From: Amblyomma americanum
Lineage: Eukaryota > Arthropoda > Arachnida > Ixodida > Ixodidae
Length of the DNA stretch: 64,000 bases
Assembly: GCF_052857255.1 (NCBI RefSeq)
Contig: NC_135507.1
Span: forward strand, 77,412,350-77,476,349
Direction of reading: 5' to 3'
Each line of letters starts with the position of its first letter. Position 1 is the stretch's first letter. This document shows, piece by piece, positions 46,001 through 55,450 of this stretch. A model generated the notes under the pieces. It did no database searches. It saw only the letters and a list, made by a program, of their open reading frames with translations, and was not told where the DNA came from. The position numbers and the translations under genes were made by a program.

Positions 46001-49000
46001 AGGATCTCACGGGTTTCCGAGCTCCCTACTCCAGAATAGACATCTCCGTAGAGTAAATCACGTGGTGTCAAAAGTTCATGACCTGGCTACCAAAATCATC
46101 CAGTTTTACTTCTGAATCGGTTTTGCATGTGCCAAGCGTTCCCCAACCATCTTTCTTCTCAATGTGTATTGTTGGGCAAGTTGGAGAGACACTTTGTAGG
46201 AAAACAGCACTCCAGCCTGTCTGTCTTTCTTGTCCAGTGTTTCTTGCGCTGTTTTCCTACAGATTCTTTCTTCTCCCAAATAGATACGCTTCGGTATGCG
46301 CTACACCCAGTCGCACCTCCTGCACTATGGTTCCAAAAGTCGCATACTTCATTCAGAAATACGCTCGGAAGGGGCTCTATATACCTACATATATAAAATA
46401 TATAATACATAAAATTATAAAATATAAGAAGAACATAGAAAAGCAGGACGCATAATGAGACTTTCCCAGACACCATAGTAGGTATGCAATTTTCGTTTCA
46501 AACCAGTGACGTCATGAGTCTTCAAGTGTGCTGCCGTTTTTATCTACAGAAAGAGCACACGCGTTTGGCGTGGTCGGCGCCCATGTTTTCTTCTGTTAAA
46601 TTGCAATTTTTATTATTTTTAAAAATGATTCTCTAATAGCAACATTGTCCAGAACATTTGGAAGCCGCTTGTGCAATGACGTAATTTGCGTTCAAAGTCA
46701 CCACGAATAGCAACAGGACGATCGCAGCACTTTTAAAAACCACTCTTCTCACCCTTTTACCCAACTTTCATTTGTTCCGCTCTGAAATTATAAGCAGTGA
46801 ATGAGACATTGAAACCAAGTACTTCCGCAGTAATTTAGTTACTGAAGTGAATATGGTTCATAAACAAACTGAAGAATTCGGCGACCCCGATGGCAACAAA
46901 CCTGCTCGGTGGTCATCGAAGAGAGACCCTCCAAATAACGCGCTAAAAACAACTGCAACAGTCCAGAATAATGTCGAAATAGTTTCGTCCGGCTGTAATC
47001 CTTCCAGATAACGCTGATCGCATCTCGCATAACAACGTGATATTCCCGCGCGCCAACGGTTTTGAACTCGGACAAACAAATAGTACAACCGTTCCGCGGC
47101 ATTACTTCTCTCAAAGAAGCATCAGCCTGATGCTTAAACGAAAATTAAGGTCAGCAACAAGAAAGACAATTCAAAACAAACACTGGCAGCGCAAATAATG
47201 AGAGCGTAAAAAGTTTTTCACTGAGGCGGCGTCGCCGAATCGGCGTCCACAATCGCACATGGTCACCAGGCTTGTATTGTGTGTGGCGACGGAGGAATAC
47301 GGTATAGCCGGCCGAATTGCCCAAGGGGCGGTGTTCCCAATGTGTGGCAAAAGATGACTCACACTTATCTGTTCTGGCTAGGCGAAGCCAACACTGCTTC
47401 TAACTACAGGCTGTATACCTCACCCTACTATTGTGTATGAATTTTCGGACAAAAGATGCCAGGGAGCTTAGGGAAACCTAAACCGCGAAACGTAGTTTTC
47501 CTTGTGGCAGTTAAGTGGTGGGTTACTGGATAAACGTCCATTTTCTCACCGCCACCACTTGATAGGGGTTACTCGCTTATGCTTCTGTCTGCCAGCTTTG
47601 GCAGGATATGCACAGAAAGTTTTCGGCCCAAGTTTTTGTTCGCAGAAAGACTAACACTTTCGTGTCGCGGTAGAATTTATACACCTGGAAAGGAAATAGA
47701 AGTTCCCTCGTTTTTGTGGTACTTAAGTGCTGCCATCTATGGACAGAAAATTTCAAATCTGATATGCCTCGTAACTGGTGAGCCCTCTTAAGTATGGAGG
47801 GGGGGTCATGGACCGAAAGCCTTGGGGGAGTGGGAGAAAGGTGTGGGGGGGGGGGGGGCTAAGGCTGTATGTTACGTCGCACAGGTTTGCTTTTGTGCGG
47901 TCGTTGTTTTTCGGTGTTGACCATCCTGCCAGCTGCTAACCCCGACCGCAGGGTTGCCCAAGGGACACCCCCTCAATGCCTGCCAGACAAGGGGATCACC
48001 AGACGGCAAAGGTCCCACCTCCTCCGGCTCCGCATCGGATGTTCTTGGACCGGGGCTAGGCTCCATCGCAAGGGTTTGGCCCTCACGGCAGACTGCTCCC
48101 GCTGCGGCCATACGGAGGAGACCACCGATCACCTCCTCCTCGATTGCCCCGCCTTTGCCATCCACCAGGCAAAGCTGGCTGCCTGCTACAGGGACCTGAG
48201 CCTTCCATCCGACTCGACCAGTGCCCCCCTCTACCCCACCGGCCCCAACGCTTAAAAGGCGCTCCGGTCTCTCCTCGCCTTCGTGGAGGAGACGGGCCTG
48301 GACGGCTATTGCTACCCTAAGGCAGCTGACTGATTCGACTGCGTCTCCCGCATCTTTATACTCCCCTTGTCGTCTGGAACTCTCCTTATGCTTCTCCTCT
48401 CTATCTTATAATTAACTGCACAACTCCAACCAAAAATTTTAACTTTAACCCAACGTTTCGAAGCTGACTCGGCTCCTTCATCAGGGGTGACTGAGGGCAG
48501 TAGCTAGCGTATTTTAAGTATGGCGGGTGGGGGGGGGGGGGGTGTCAAAGGAACGACCGCTGTGACGCGAAAGGCGCAGGGGAGGGGGAGAGGGGGTTTA
48601 GGCTTTTAGTCACGCTGGCGCACTGCAGGGAGGTGGCGACTAACAGCCTAAACCCCTCTCCCACTCCCCCGCGCCTTTCGCGTCACAGATCACGTTGCTT
48701 TAACACCCCCCCCCCCTCCATACTTAAAAGACGCTAGGGTGTAATCAAACCAATCTGTTCGGCCAGAGCGCAGAAGGTTACCGCGTTATCGAAATTTCAA
48801 AACTGATATAGATAATAATAAGGGTGCGCTACATGCCTCTCCATAATTATAGTACCTAACAACAATAGTAAAAACGTACATACTATTGAGCTTTGGTTAA
48901 CCAGCCTGCTTGTTCGCACATCTTAGCTCTATTCTGGCGTACTACACCGCTCACAATACTATACCAAAAAAGCGCCTTCCTAACACAAAACGCACACTTT

Positions 49001-49423
49001 AAAAATTGTATGAAGTCTTAGGTGAAACACGCTGTATATAGAGCTTATGGTGCGCCATTCTTACTGCGTTACACTGCTAACTTCATAGGCATGGTTACGC
49101 TTGCCGAAAGCTGTACATTAACCACTCGCAAAGCATAAGAGCACTCAAAGCTTATTTGCGCTTTACGCGACGCACAAAGTGAAAGCAGCAATTAATACTC
49201 TAGCTTCTTTCACGGGGTTTTGTTCTAATCAGGCTATGCTAAAAATGTGCCAGCGCGTTCTGCTGTATAGAAATTAGCACACCCGTTGTCTAAGGAGAAA
49301 TACCTTGCCGAGAAACTTTCCGCGGGTGTATTCTGTCTGGGAATTCGTGTCGATGACGACGTGGGGGAATTCGTCGCTGGTCGTCGCAGAAGCCACCACG
49401 GAGAGAAAACGCGATCTCGATTC
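36900..49423 (-). CDS. PLK-like kinase gene, copy 2 (six exons, kinase-only)
   Basis: Exons in gene order: 49,304-49,423, 41,547-41,654, 40,132-40,248, 39,295-39,608, 38,446-38,645 and 36,900-37,003. Lengths equal copy 1 except exon 6 (one codon longer). All five introns have GT-AG ends with good consensus. The product (about 320 residues) is a polo-like Ser/Thr kinase domain with a proper glycine loop (LGK + GGFAHVYEF), Lys in VYAGK, VIHRDLKPGN, VADFGLD, NYMAPEM and ADFWAVGC, so catalysis looks possible. The PLK1 activation-loop Thr is Ser (KRSVCGT) and the following Pro is Thr (CGTTNY). No polo boxes are present. Exon 1 has no in-frame ATG: the tandem ATGs of copy 1 are GTG GTG, and an in-frame TAA lies upstream near 49,525. 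An unseen 5' exon, a non-AUG start or loss of function are all possible. Confidence 0.72.
37205..38200 (-). other. Intron 5 of copy 2, conserved with copy 1
   Basis: No exon is called. The stretch is paralogous to 27,355-28,340. The block 37,975-38,100 keeps an open frame in both copies (see findings). Confidence 0.5.
38446..38645 (-). CDS. PLK-like copy 2, exon 5
   Basis: It completes the Met codon, then YKLLVGLPPIDSPSNAET and the PLK-type C-lobe TVSPEASALIRWILQPEP, ending HHEFMMK in phase 1. YKLLVG-PP and ALIRxxL-xP-RP are strong polo-family signatures. Acceptor TTCAGCAG, donor GTACGC. Confidence 0.85.
39295..39608 (-). CDS. PLK-like copy 2, exon 4 (catalytic core)
   Basis: It contains VIHRDLKPGNLLL, KVADFGLDTRV, RSVCGTTNYMAPEMLTQKG and AADFWAVGCI, with all catalytic and structural residues present. 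Acceptor TTTTGCAG, donor GTGAGT. Confidence 0.88.
39945..40030 (+). repeat. SINE 3' fragment in intron 3
   Basis: It contains 'aaggtcgtctaaattattcc' and 'tccttcatagcctgagttg', the SINE body and 3' end; the tRNA head is missing. The counterpart is at 20,295-20,460. Confidence 0.6.
40132..40248 (-). CDS. PLK-like copy 2, exon 3
   Basis: LEEEINIHRTLCHENVV then FHGNFEDAKNVYIILELC, 39 codons, between CTACAG and a canonical GTGTGT donor (GC in copy 1). The IHRTL and ILELC text matches the alpha-C to hinge region of polo kinases. Confidence 0.85.
41225..41455 (+). repeat. ~170-bp repeat family, intron 2 copy
   Basis: It shares 'gtggtcatacta', 'tgaggcatttatggtcattg' and 'gaggagtagagccctcgctc' with 62,879-63,265, and corresponds to 18,770-18,965 in copy 1, so it predates the duplication. 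Confidence 0.5.
41547..41654 (-). CDS. PLK-like copy 2, exon 2
   Basis: GGFAHVYEFMDRKANVVYAG K to SDILWQY, 36 codons, between TTTTTCAG and GTGAGT. The frame also stays open upstream to an ATG at 41,753, so a shorter transcript starting in intron 1 cannot be excluded. Such a product would lack the first glycines of the nucleotide loop. Confidence 0.8.
42206..42545 (+). repeat. tRNA-derived SINE in intron 1, shared by both units
   Basis: A box (TGGCTCAGTGT, 42,215-42,225) and B box (GGTTCGAATCC, 42,259-42,269), followed by the SINE body. Paralogous to 17,745-18,029. The promoter boxes look intact here. Confidence 0.8.
42971..43072 (-). repeat. Penelope-type repeat with hammerhead ribozyme core, copy a
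   Basis: On the minus strand, 43,044 to 43,004 reads ACCC-CTGATGA, a 7-bp stem II with a 3-nt loop, then GAAAC, then GGGT. This is the hammerhead core with a 4-bp stem I. Position 16.1 is C instead of the expected U (GAAACGCT), which should weaken cleavage. Penelope-like retroelements are known to carry such hammerheads in their terminal repeats. A TTAA at its end (43,069-43,072) is the insertion point of the next element. Confidence 0.6.
43073..47787 (+). mobile_element. TTAA-flanked TIR element (piggyBac-like, non-autonomous), copy 2
   Basis: Ends are TAGGGTTCACCAGTG and, reverse complemented, GAGGGCTCACCAGT. It is flanked by TTAA at 43,069-43,072 and 47,788-47,791. The flanks join as 'ctagcgtcg-TTAA-gtatgg'; the related repeat at 48,503-48,521 reads 'ctagcgtattTTAAgtatgg' and so represents the empty target. 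The content matches 10,857-14,307 in the same orientation, apart from a nested TIR transposon here and a SINE there. A G run lies near 45,340-45,353. No transposase frame is seen. Confidence 0.75.
43756..44987 (+). mobile_element. 1.23-kb TIR DNA transposon, nested
   Basis: Terminal inverted repeats of about 50 bp: left starts TACGCCTGTCACACGGGCAC, right (reverse complement) TACCCCTGTCACACAGACAC, and both continue through 'actttgaactaatgctcc'. The paralogous element copy reads straight across the site near 11,532-11,545, so this is a clean insertion. The flanks suggest a 3-bp TTA duplication (left now GTA), which would fit PIF/Harbinger-type elements, though the superfamily is not proven. A frame at 44,207-44,430 (MSDDPRDDQRKFEIALAMSV) may be a truncated element gene. 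A degenerate CA tract lies at 44,437-44,475. Confidence 0.75.
47796..47868. repeat. G-rich stretch next to the TTAA element
   Basis: Several runs of G (7 to 14) follow GTATGGAGGG. It is related to the G-rich arm at 48,515-48,600. G-quadruplex formation is plausible. Confidence 0.5.
47869..48405 (+). pseudogene. LINE 3' end: gag-knuckle-like C-terminus after RNase H
   Basis: The frame reads RRQRSHLLRLRIGCSWTGAR then CSRCGHTEETTDHLLLDCP, the C-x2-C-x8-H-x4-C cluster found at the C-terminus of I/R1/Jockey-type LINE proteins. A stop at 48,253 precedes further similar text. Only the 3' end of the element is present. Confidence 0.65.
48414..48513 (-). repeat. Penelope-type repeat with hammerhead ribozyme core, copy b
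   Basis: On the minus strand, 48,488 to 48,448 reads ACCC-CTGATGA, stem II with one mismatch, then GAAACGTT-GGGT. The A15.1-U16.1 pair is present here, with a minimal palindromic ACGT as stem III, as in hammerheads that work as dimers. It is in the same orientation as copy a at 42,971-43,072. Confidence 0.65.
48503..48737. repeat. Long G-rich/C-rich hairpin
   Basis: Arm 48,503-48,618 ('ctagcgtattttaagtatgg', G run, 'cgcgaaaggcgcaggggag', 'gggtttaggcttttagtc') is inverted at 48,637-48,737 ('gcctaaacccctctcccact', 'cgcctttcgcgtcac', C run, 'ccatacttaaaagacgctag'). It could fold into a stem of about 100 bp. It is probably a MITE or foldback element. Confidence 0.7.
49304..49423 (-). CDS. PLK-like copy 2, exon 1 (no ATG)
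   Basis: It encodes ASATTSDEFPHVVIDTNSQ then TEYTRGKFLGK in phase 0 before GTATTT. The frame is open upstream to about 49,525 but contains no ATG; the first GTG is at 49,483. The 5' limit given is set by alignment with copy 1. Confidence 0.6.
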
Positions 49424-49904
49424 CACACTTTGCACAGATGCAATGCACACTTCAGCACAGGCACCAGCGACTGAGCTTGACACTGCCGTTGCTGACCGGT
49501 GCGGGACGGTTTTGGAAACGCAGCATTACGTGCACGAAAATTAGACACGCTCCTGGTTGGCGCCACTCGACACTGAGATGCATGCACTGGCCGCACCTAG
49601 TCGGGCGTGGCCTTCCTATTGTAGTCTATTGTATGCGCCATAGAAATCGCTTCCCTTATCTTGCTTCCGGAATAGGCCTTCTAGACAAATCAGGTCACCC
49701 AGGCATCTTACCACAGGGATCTTACCACACCTTCACCAGAACGTGTTCCAGCAACAAAGGCTGACTCGTCACAGGGTTCGTGATAAGCTAGCATAGGCAC
49801 TGTGAACAGCCTGTACTATCGCCTCCAGTGTCAAGTTTTCTGCTAGTCATGAATCACGCTTTCCTGCTCTGGAATTACAACAGAAAATTGCGTGCCCGAA
49901 TATT

Positions 49905-51815
49905 AGTTCATCGTTTTCCAGGCAGGTGTCGGCGTTTGCAGATGACGAAATTTATTTATTACTAATTTCGCTTGGGTAAGTTTGTTCACAGCTTGAAAAG
50001 TACGCTCTTTCGTCGTAAGTGTTTCGTCCTTTGTCTTATTACGCAAGGACGTAGTTTTCAAAGTTTGTCTAACCATGTGTTTTCGTGCGGTGTCTGAGCC
50101 TTTACATATTCTAGAAATGTTTCTATTAGCAATAATCACGTAGTGCTAGACTGTAAAGCAAAAGCACGTTACATGCTGAGACTGAAGTATTCGTTTGCAG
50201 GTGTTGAGTGCTGAACTTAACAGGGTAGACTGTGAAAATTCTACACTAGAAACGTGTGTGGATGCCCTGGAAAGTATACCTGGAATAGGGAGACTGGGGA
50301 CAACCGAATACTCAGGGAAAGCGTGGCAACTGCCGACATTGTAAACGAAGATGGCGGACATGCCAGTGCAGAACATGTGCACGGGATGGGCAATGGCTTT
50401 GGTAGCTTGGGCAAGTTAGAGAAAATAGGTCAGAAAACAGGAATCACGAGGAGCTGTGAAAAAGTGACTCATAAGGCAGGGAGTGGTAGCAAAGAGATTA
50501 ACAGTGAAACGCCAACAAATGCGGTCAGTGTCAGAGCCAAGAGTCTGGCAAGGAACAAAGCCATAAAAGCGGTGGCACCAGCAAGAAGGGGGACGAAAGT
50601 AAGTGAGCGGGAGGGAGTACACACGTGCTAATCGCCGGTAATTCCAACTTGAGCCACAGCGCCCGAACTATACTGGAGCGGTGGGGGAAGGGGGGGGGGG
50701 GGGGCGTAGGCGAGTGGTAGCGAGGATATTCCCGGAGAGGACAAGAAACCAGAGGCGAAAATCCGCCATTTTCCTACGATTTCGGCTTGAAGCAATGAGG
50801 GAAAACTGGTCTTTTACCCAGAAAGCTGGTTCAATGCAAACGCATGGAAGCATCGCAGGCGATACCCGGATCCACGAGATCCGTACTCCGCCTTCCAAGT
50901 GCTCCGTTCCTGCTTGACAGCTGCTGTCATCTGTCGTTTGCGCATGCGCTGAAGGAGGTGGTGGCTTGATTTCAAGCAATGGAGATGCGGGCATGAGCGT
51001 ACCGCATATCAGCCGTGTGAAAGAGAATGTTGCAATGCGTCAGCTGGTAAAAAGGCGCATTCACACGACGGACGGTCGGTCCGCGGCCAGCGCATCACGT
51101 GTGACTACCTCACTACAACTCATCTGCCGTCCGATGTTGCCAAGCGGATACGGCGGAACAAGAAACGGACCAAGCGAGCGGAATTTGCTGCAACGCTGGG
51201 AAGCAGGAAACAGAAGGCGAGCCTCGGCCTGCTGCCTACTGACCCCGTCTCTCCAATTTACCCCTCCACCTATCGGCAGATCTGCAGCCAACAATGAATG
51301 AGCTACAGTGGCATGCAACTCAACAATGAATCGGCAATTGCCCCCTCAAAGGAGGTCCTCCTTTTAATGACATCTGCCGATTGCCGCCCTTGACTCATTC
51401 CCTCCCTCTCTCCGCTGACCAGTCACATTAGACCGGCTAATGTTAAAACGGAGGGGGTGGAAATTGAATATGATATAACTAGGACTTAATCGGATTAATC
51501 GCGGCGTCATTGAAATCGGTCACAATGATCTTTTTGTTTTGCTTTAGGGAGGTTTGACGTCCCAAAGCGACTCAGGCCGTGAGGAGCGCCGTATTGAAGG
51601 GCTGGGGTCGTTTAACGTACAATGACGTTTCACAGCACACGGGCCTCTTGAATTTCGCCTCCGTCGAAATTTGACCATGGGAGAGACATTTACTGCAGCC
51701 GAAGCTATTCTAGGAACTATACTAGCAACCCCATCGAAACGTTGGCAAAAGTGCGCCGGTGGCCAGACCTAAAGCCCGCAGCTTCAGGACCCGCCGCTGA
51801 ATCCTGCTGGGAAAA
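49905..51815 (-). other. 5' flank of PLK-like copy 2
   Basis: Paralogous to 9,090-10,850. No gene is called. The TTAA element that separates this block from exon 1 in unit 1 is absent here, so the flank lies within 500 bp of exon 1. Confidence 0.5.
51535..51683 (-). repeat. SINE fragment specific to unit 2
   Basis: The minus-strand SINE 3' part ('gaggtttgacgtcccaaagc', 'gggcctcttgaatttcgcct') interrupts sequence that is continuous in unit 1 near 9,210-9,225. No clear target duplication is seen. Confidence 0.65.
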
Positions 51816-52034
51816 ACCCACTTCATATTTTTCGCTCGGCCGGTCCGCGGGCCGACAGCGCGCTTCTCACAGCATAGTGACGCGTGAACCGTGATGCGCG
51901 GGCGAGCGGGCCCTACGGTCTGTCGCGTGAAATGGCCTTAGTGGTAGCAGTACCTTCTAGTTCAAAATAGCTGCGGCAGGACTAAATGATGCTCCTAATG
52001 GTCTCGCTGCAACGTCGGAGAAGAGGGCTTTCAA

Positions 52035-52700
52035 ATGGCAGAAATAAACAGGAAACTGCATGGAACAGGTGTTTTTGGAGTATTTGAGCGAGATGGCATT
52101 TATTTTAGTGGAGAGGTGGGCGCAGGGATAGGCAGGGGCAGCGCCGTGGCTTTTTTACGGGGTCCGTCGGAACTCGGGGCTTCCGAATACGTATCAGCGA
52201 ATGCAATTATGGAGGCCGAGGCCAACAGCATAGATACTAGGAACATAAGGAAGGAAATATACAAAACAAATTTAGCACATAAGTTGCATGAATATGCATA
52301 AGAGCAGAGAAAGAGCGAAACGGTCAAAACACATCAGCATTTAAAGGAAGGTGAAATAGGTGCATGCGCTTTATTTGAGATTCAGGGATCTAGATGACCC
52401 ATCGTTTATCACTGGTTACAACTTGGAGGAGTCGAAGAGATAAACGACGGAATGAAGGGGGTAGGCACAGGTAAGTTGATATATCGCAAAACAAATTGGC
52501 AAGGAATGAATTAAACCGCAAAGAACGTATATGGGTATCGGGAGCAATTTCCGGTTAAAGGACATGGCTAGCGGTAACTTTTTCATGGACGGCGGACATT
52601 TGCAGGTAAATAAAAATAAGTATCTTGTAAAATGTCTCAAAGAAGACATAAAACAGCTCAGAGACGATGCCGAGGTGATTCTATCAGGAAAGAAGAAATG
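52035..52700 (+). other. Unidentified degraded ORF
   Basis: An ATG-initiated frame (52,035-52,301) reads MAEINRKLHGTGVFGVF, GEVGAGIGRGSAVAFLRG, then EAEANSIDTRNIRKEIYK. After a stop, related-looking text continues in other frames (e.g. NFFMDGGHLQVNKNKYLVKC near 52,570). The composition is protein-like and the breaks suggest a decayed element gene, but I cannot assign a family. Confidence 0.35.
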
Positions 52701-52956
52701 GCAACATTAAGTGTTTGGACGGGTGCACAAATAGTAACGGGACCAAACAGCACTGTAAATCTGTGAGGAAGTTACTGCAAATAGAGAAGCTAAATGTGAA
52801 GGAGAACTCACAAGGGATTGCGGAGAGTTCGGGCACTTGGACGCTAGTATCGTCCGGCGTCGAAGGCGGTGATCGACGACCGCTCTCGAAGGCTGTATCG
52901 CTCAAGTTCAGTAGGGGCTGCAATAGTCGGGCATCCTTAGTGGAACGGTGTAACGC

Positions 52957-53266
<310 letters not shown>

Positions 53267-53576
53267 GTTAATGTGTGTTACTGAGGTGGCCCACTAAGTA
53301 CTCATCGCACAAATGACTTGGGATGTTTCAGCTCTTCGCCAGGACACGTGGTCCGTCCTGTGGAAAACGTTGGGGAGGAATGTAATGGCTGAGGCCACCT
53401 CGAACATTTTAACGGATCCTAAGCAATTAACTGGAGTTTTTGCTTTTAGTCTGTGTTGAAGAGCGGCCAGTATATCATGACGTGAGCCCATGAAATTGTG
53501 TTCATAAAAAAATGTGAAAGGGACGAGAATATATAGCGACAATCTATGCGTTGACGTTGTTGGGAATCCGGTAGCA

Positions 53577-54530
53577 GCATCCCACCGCTGCCACTAGTTG
53601 TTGGGATTCAGTTAGCGTGACTGGGCCAGAGAAGAGACGAGGACGATCGGAGGAAGTAAACTTGGAAAACTTTATGCAAGATTTTTTTACATAATGTACA
53701 AGTACGGGCAACAGAGAGTGGTTTTCAGTAAAAAGAGCTTCTTAGCAGTCGGGAGTCTCTGGTATCTCTCAAGAAGGGGGCTCTCTTCTGGCACCAAACC
53801 AGCAGCTCCTTAAACACTCTTCGTATTCCCCTGGTCCCTAGCTGGGGAATACAGTTCGAAGAATGATGTCCAATCACTCGATGGCACTGATGGTACCACC
53901 CACGGCATGCTGGTCCTGATGTTCACTCGCAGCTCGGTCGAGGGAAAGGCAAGAGGACCCGGTCACGTTGTCGTCCACGCGGCATCTAGGTGGGCGCGCA
54001 TGTGTGTCCGGACCGCGCCCATGTTGATCCGGAAGGCAGCCTGCATGACACAGGAATGCATGCGCTGTCTCCCAGCAGCGGTTGAAAGATCTTGTACTGA
54101 TGACCGGAATGCGGAACCTCTGTCGAAGGTGCGGCACTCGGGTAATTGTTGAACCCCACCGTGACCGAAGGGGACCACACTGATACCGCACTTCGTCGTC
54201 TGAGGACCGGAACGAATACGTGGGGACCCTATTATCGTCGCTGCTTCCTGCAGCCATGTCTCCCCCAGAGGGCTCACCCCCCGTCGCGGTGGTCCTCGGG
54301 GAATCCTCTCCATGCCCAACTTCGCCGAACTCCACAGCAGGAAAGAAGCGCCAGCACAACAGCACCCCCGCCGCCAGATATTTCGCCCGGAAGATTAACA
54401 GCTGGCACGTATAGCTCTGCTGACTGGGCGTGCCAGGAACCAGATGCTCTCTGGGAGTCTTCGGATGACCTTCTGTGCCGAGGCTCGGCATCGCGTCCCC
54501 TCGTGCGATGGCCCTTTTAAGAAATTCTCT
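53577..54530 (-). mobile_element. Possible LTR with adjacent primer-binding-like site
   Basis: Read on the minus strand, the segment ends 'ctgaatcccaaca' at 53,599. About 5 bp on comes TGGCAGCGGTGGGAT (53,581-53,595), which resembles the primer-binding start of some LTR retrotransposons. A 'gcataaagttttcc' polyadenylation-like site lies near 53,665-53,678, consistent with an R-U5 end. The outer LTR boundary is not resolved and no second LTR was found. Confidence 0.4.
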
Positions 54531-54919
54531 GCAATGCTAGCCAAAATGAATCACAGACGCCAAACCACACTCGACAAAAGCAAGTGCCCTCAGTACCTAC
54601 TCATCCCGCCAGAGCAAAACTCAGGGCTAAAAACTCCACTTAGCAAAAAAGCTTCAACTAAAACATGAAAAGATCAAATGTTTTGCCTGAATGAACACAT
54701 GGTGTCTCCCGACGAGTTGTTTACACAGGGCACCTGTCCAAGGCGTGTGCTCCCGCTCGAGGCGCACTTGGATAGGGAAAAAAATCGCTAAATGAAATCA
54801 GGTTGGTGCTTAGAGGGCACGTGCTACGAGAATAGGTGACTGGATTTGACCGACGTGGCGTTCAATTTTGCCCGCCGCAAAACCTCAGAGTCAAGGAACG
54901 TTAAACCACTCGCTCTTAC

Positions 54920-55450
54920 TTATCCTGGCTTGTTTGCAAACACCGCTTCAAAGTCGCGGACGACGTTTTTCATGTCTCCTAGTTGACTTTACGTCAAACG
55001 TGGCTCTCTGTCGATTGAATTCAGCAGCTCATTCGCTGCTTGCTGGTCTTCATGTGGAACATAAGGGATGTCTGAGATCTCTTCCTCTTGCATGTTCAGC
55101 ACCATGTTAACCATGGCCTGACGCTGCACATAAGGCTTCACCAAATTACTGCGGATTATCTGATTGTGTTTGTTCTTAAATTTTACCTCATAGTTGGTGT
55201 CCGAAAGCTTGGACACCACCTTTGCTGGCCCTTCCCATTGCACCTCAAGCTTTTTTCTTTTTGACGGACGCAGCAACATCACCTGGTTGCCAGATTGAAA
55301 GGTGCGTTTGCGTGCAGATTTGTCGTAGTCAACTTTAGACTGAAATTTCTCTCCCGCTGGCCAAGGGTGCGGCAAAGCCAGCGCTTGTCTCAATTCGCTC
55401 ACAACGGCGCCATACCGCCATTCGCAAACCAGACCGAGGGGCAAGCTCAC
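54920..55450 (-). pseudogene. Ty3/gypsy pol fragment: integrase C-terminus followed by RT leader
   Basis: The minus-strand frame starts near 55,450 and shows DYDKSARKRTFQSGNQVMLL, LEVQWEGPAKVVSKLSDTNY and IIRSNLVKPY. This is the GPY/F-type C-terminal module of gypsy integrases. After a TAA (54,987-54,989), and in the same frame, comes SQLGDMKNVVRDFEAVFANK then PG and a second stop. That text resembles the leader directly before RT (ef-x-VF-x-x-PG). Integrase upstream of RT is the reverse of the usual gypsy order and recalls the Gmr1-like lineage. RT itself is missing. Confidence 0.6.

Larger units (their letters stand above)
36205..51815 (-). repeat. Duplicated unit 2 (inverted relative to unit 1)
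   Basis: Paralogous to unit 1 in reverse orientation, tail to tail, across all PLK-like exons, intron remnants, 5' flank and 3' UTR. Unit-2-specific insertions are the TTAA element at 43,073-47,787 with its nested TIR transposon, Penelope-type repeats and LINE debris in intron 1, and a SINE at 51,535-51,683. Homology to unit 0 reaches about 36,205. Confidence 0.8.

Noticed and set aside
43073..47787. Block interpreted as part of the inverted segmental duplication
   Set aside because: It is in direct, not inverted, orientation and at a different place relative to exon 1, with TTAA and inverted-repeat ends. A mobile element explains it better.
53874..54491. 205-codon open frame on the minus strand as a gene
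   Set aside because: No domain text. It lies in the candidate LTR segment and overlaps open frames on the other strand, as expected for GC-rich non-coding sequence.
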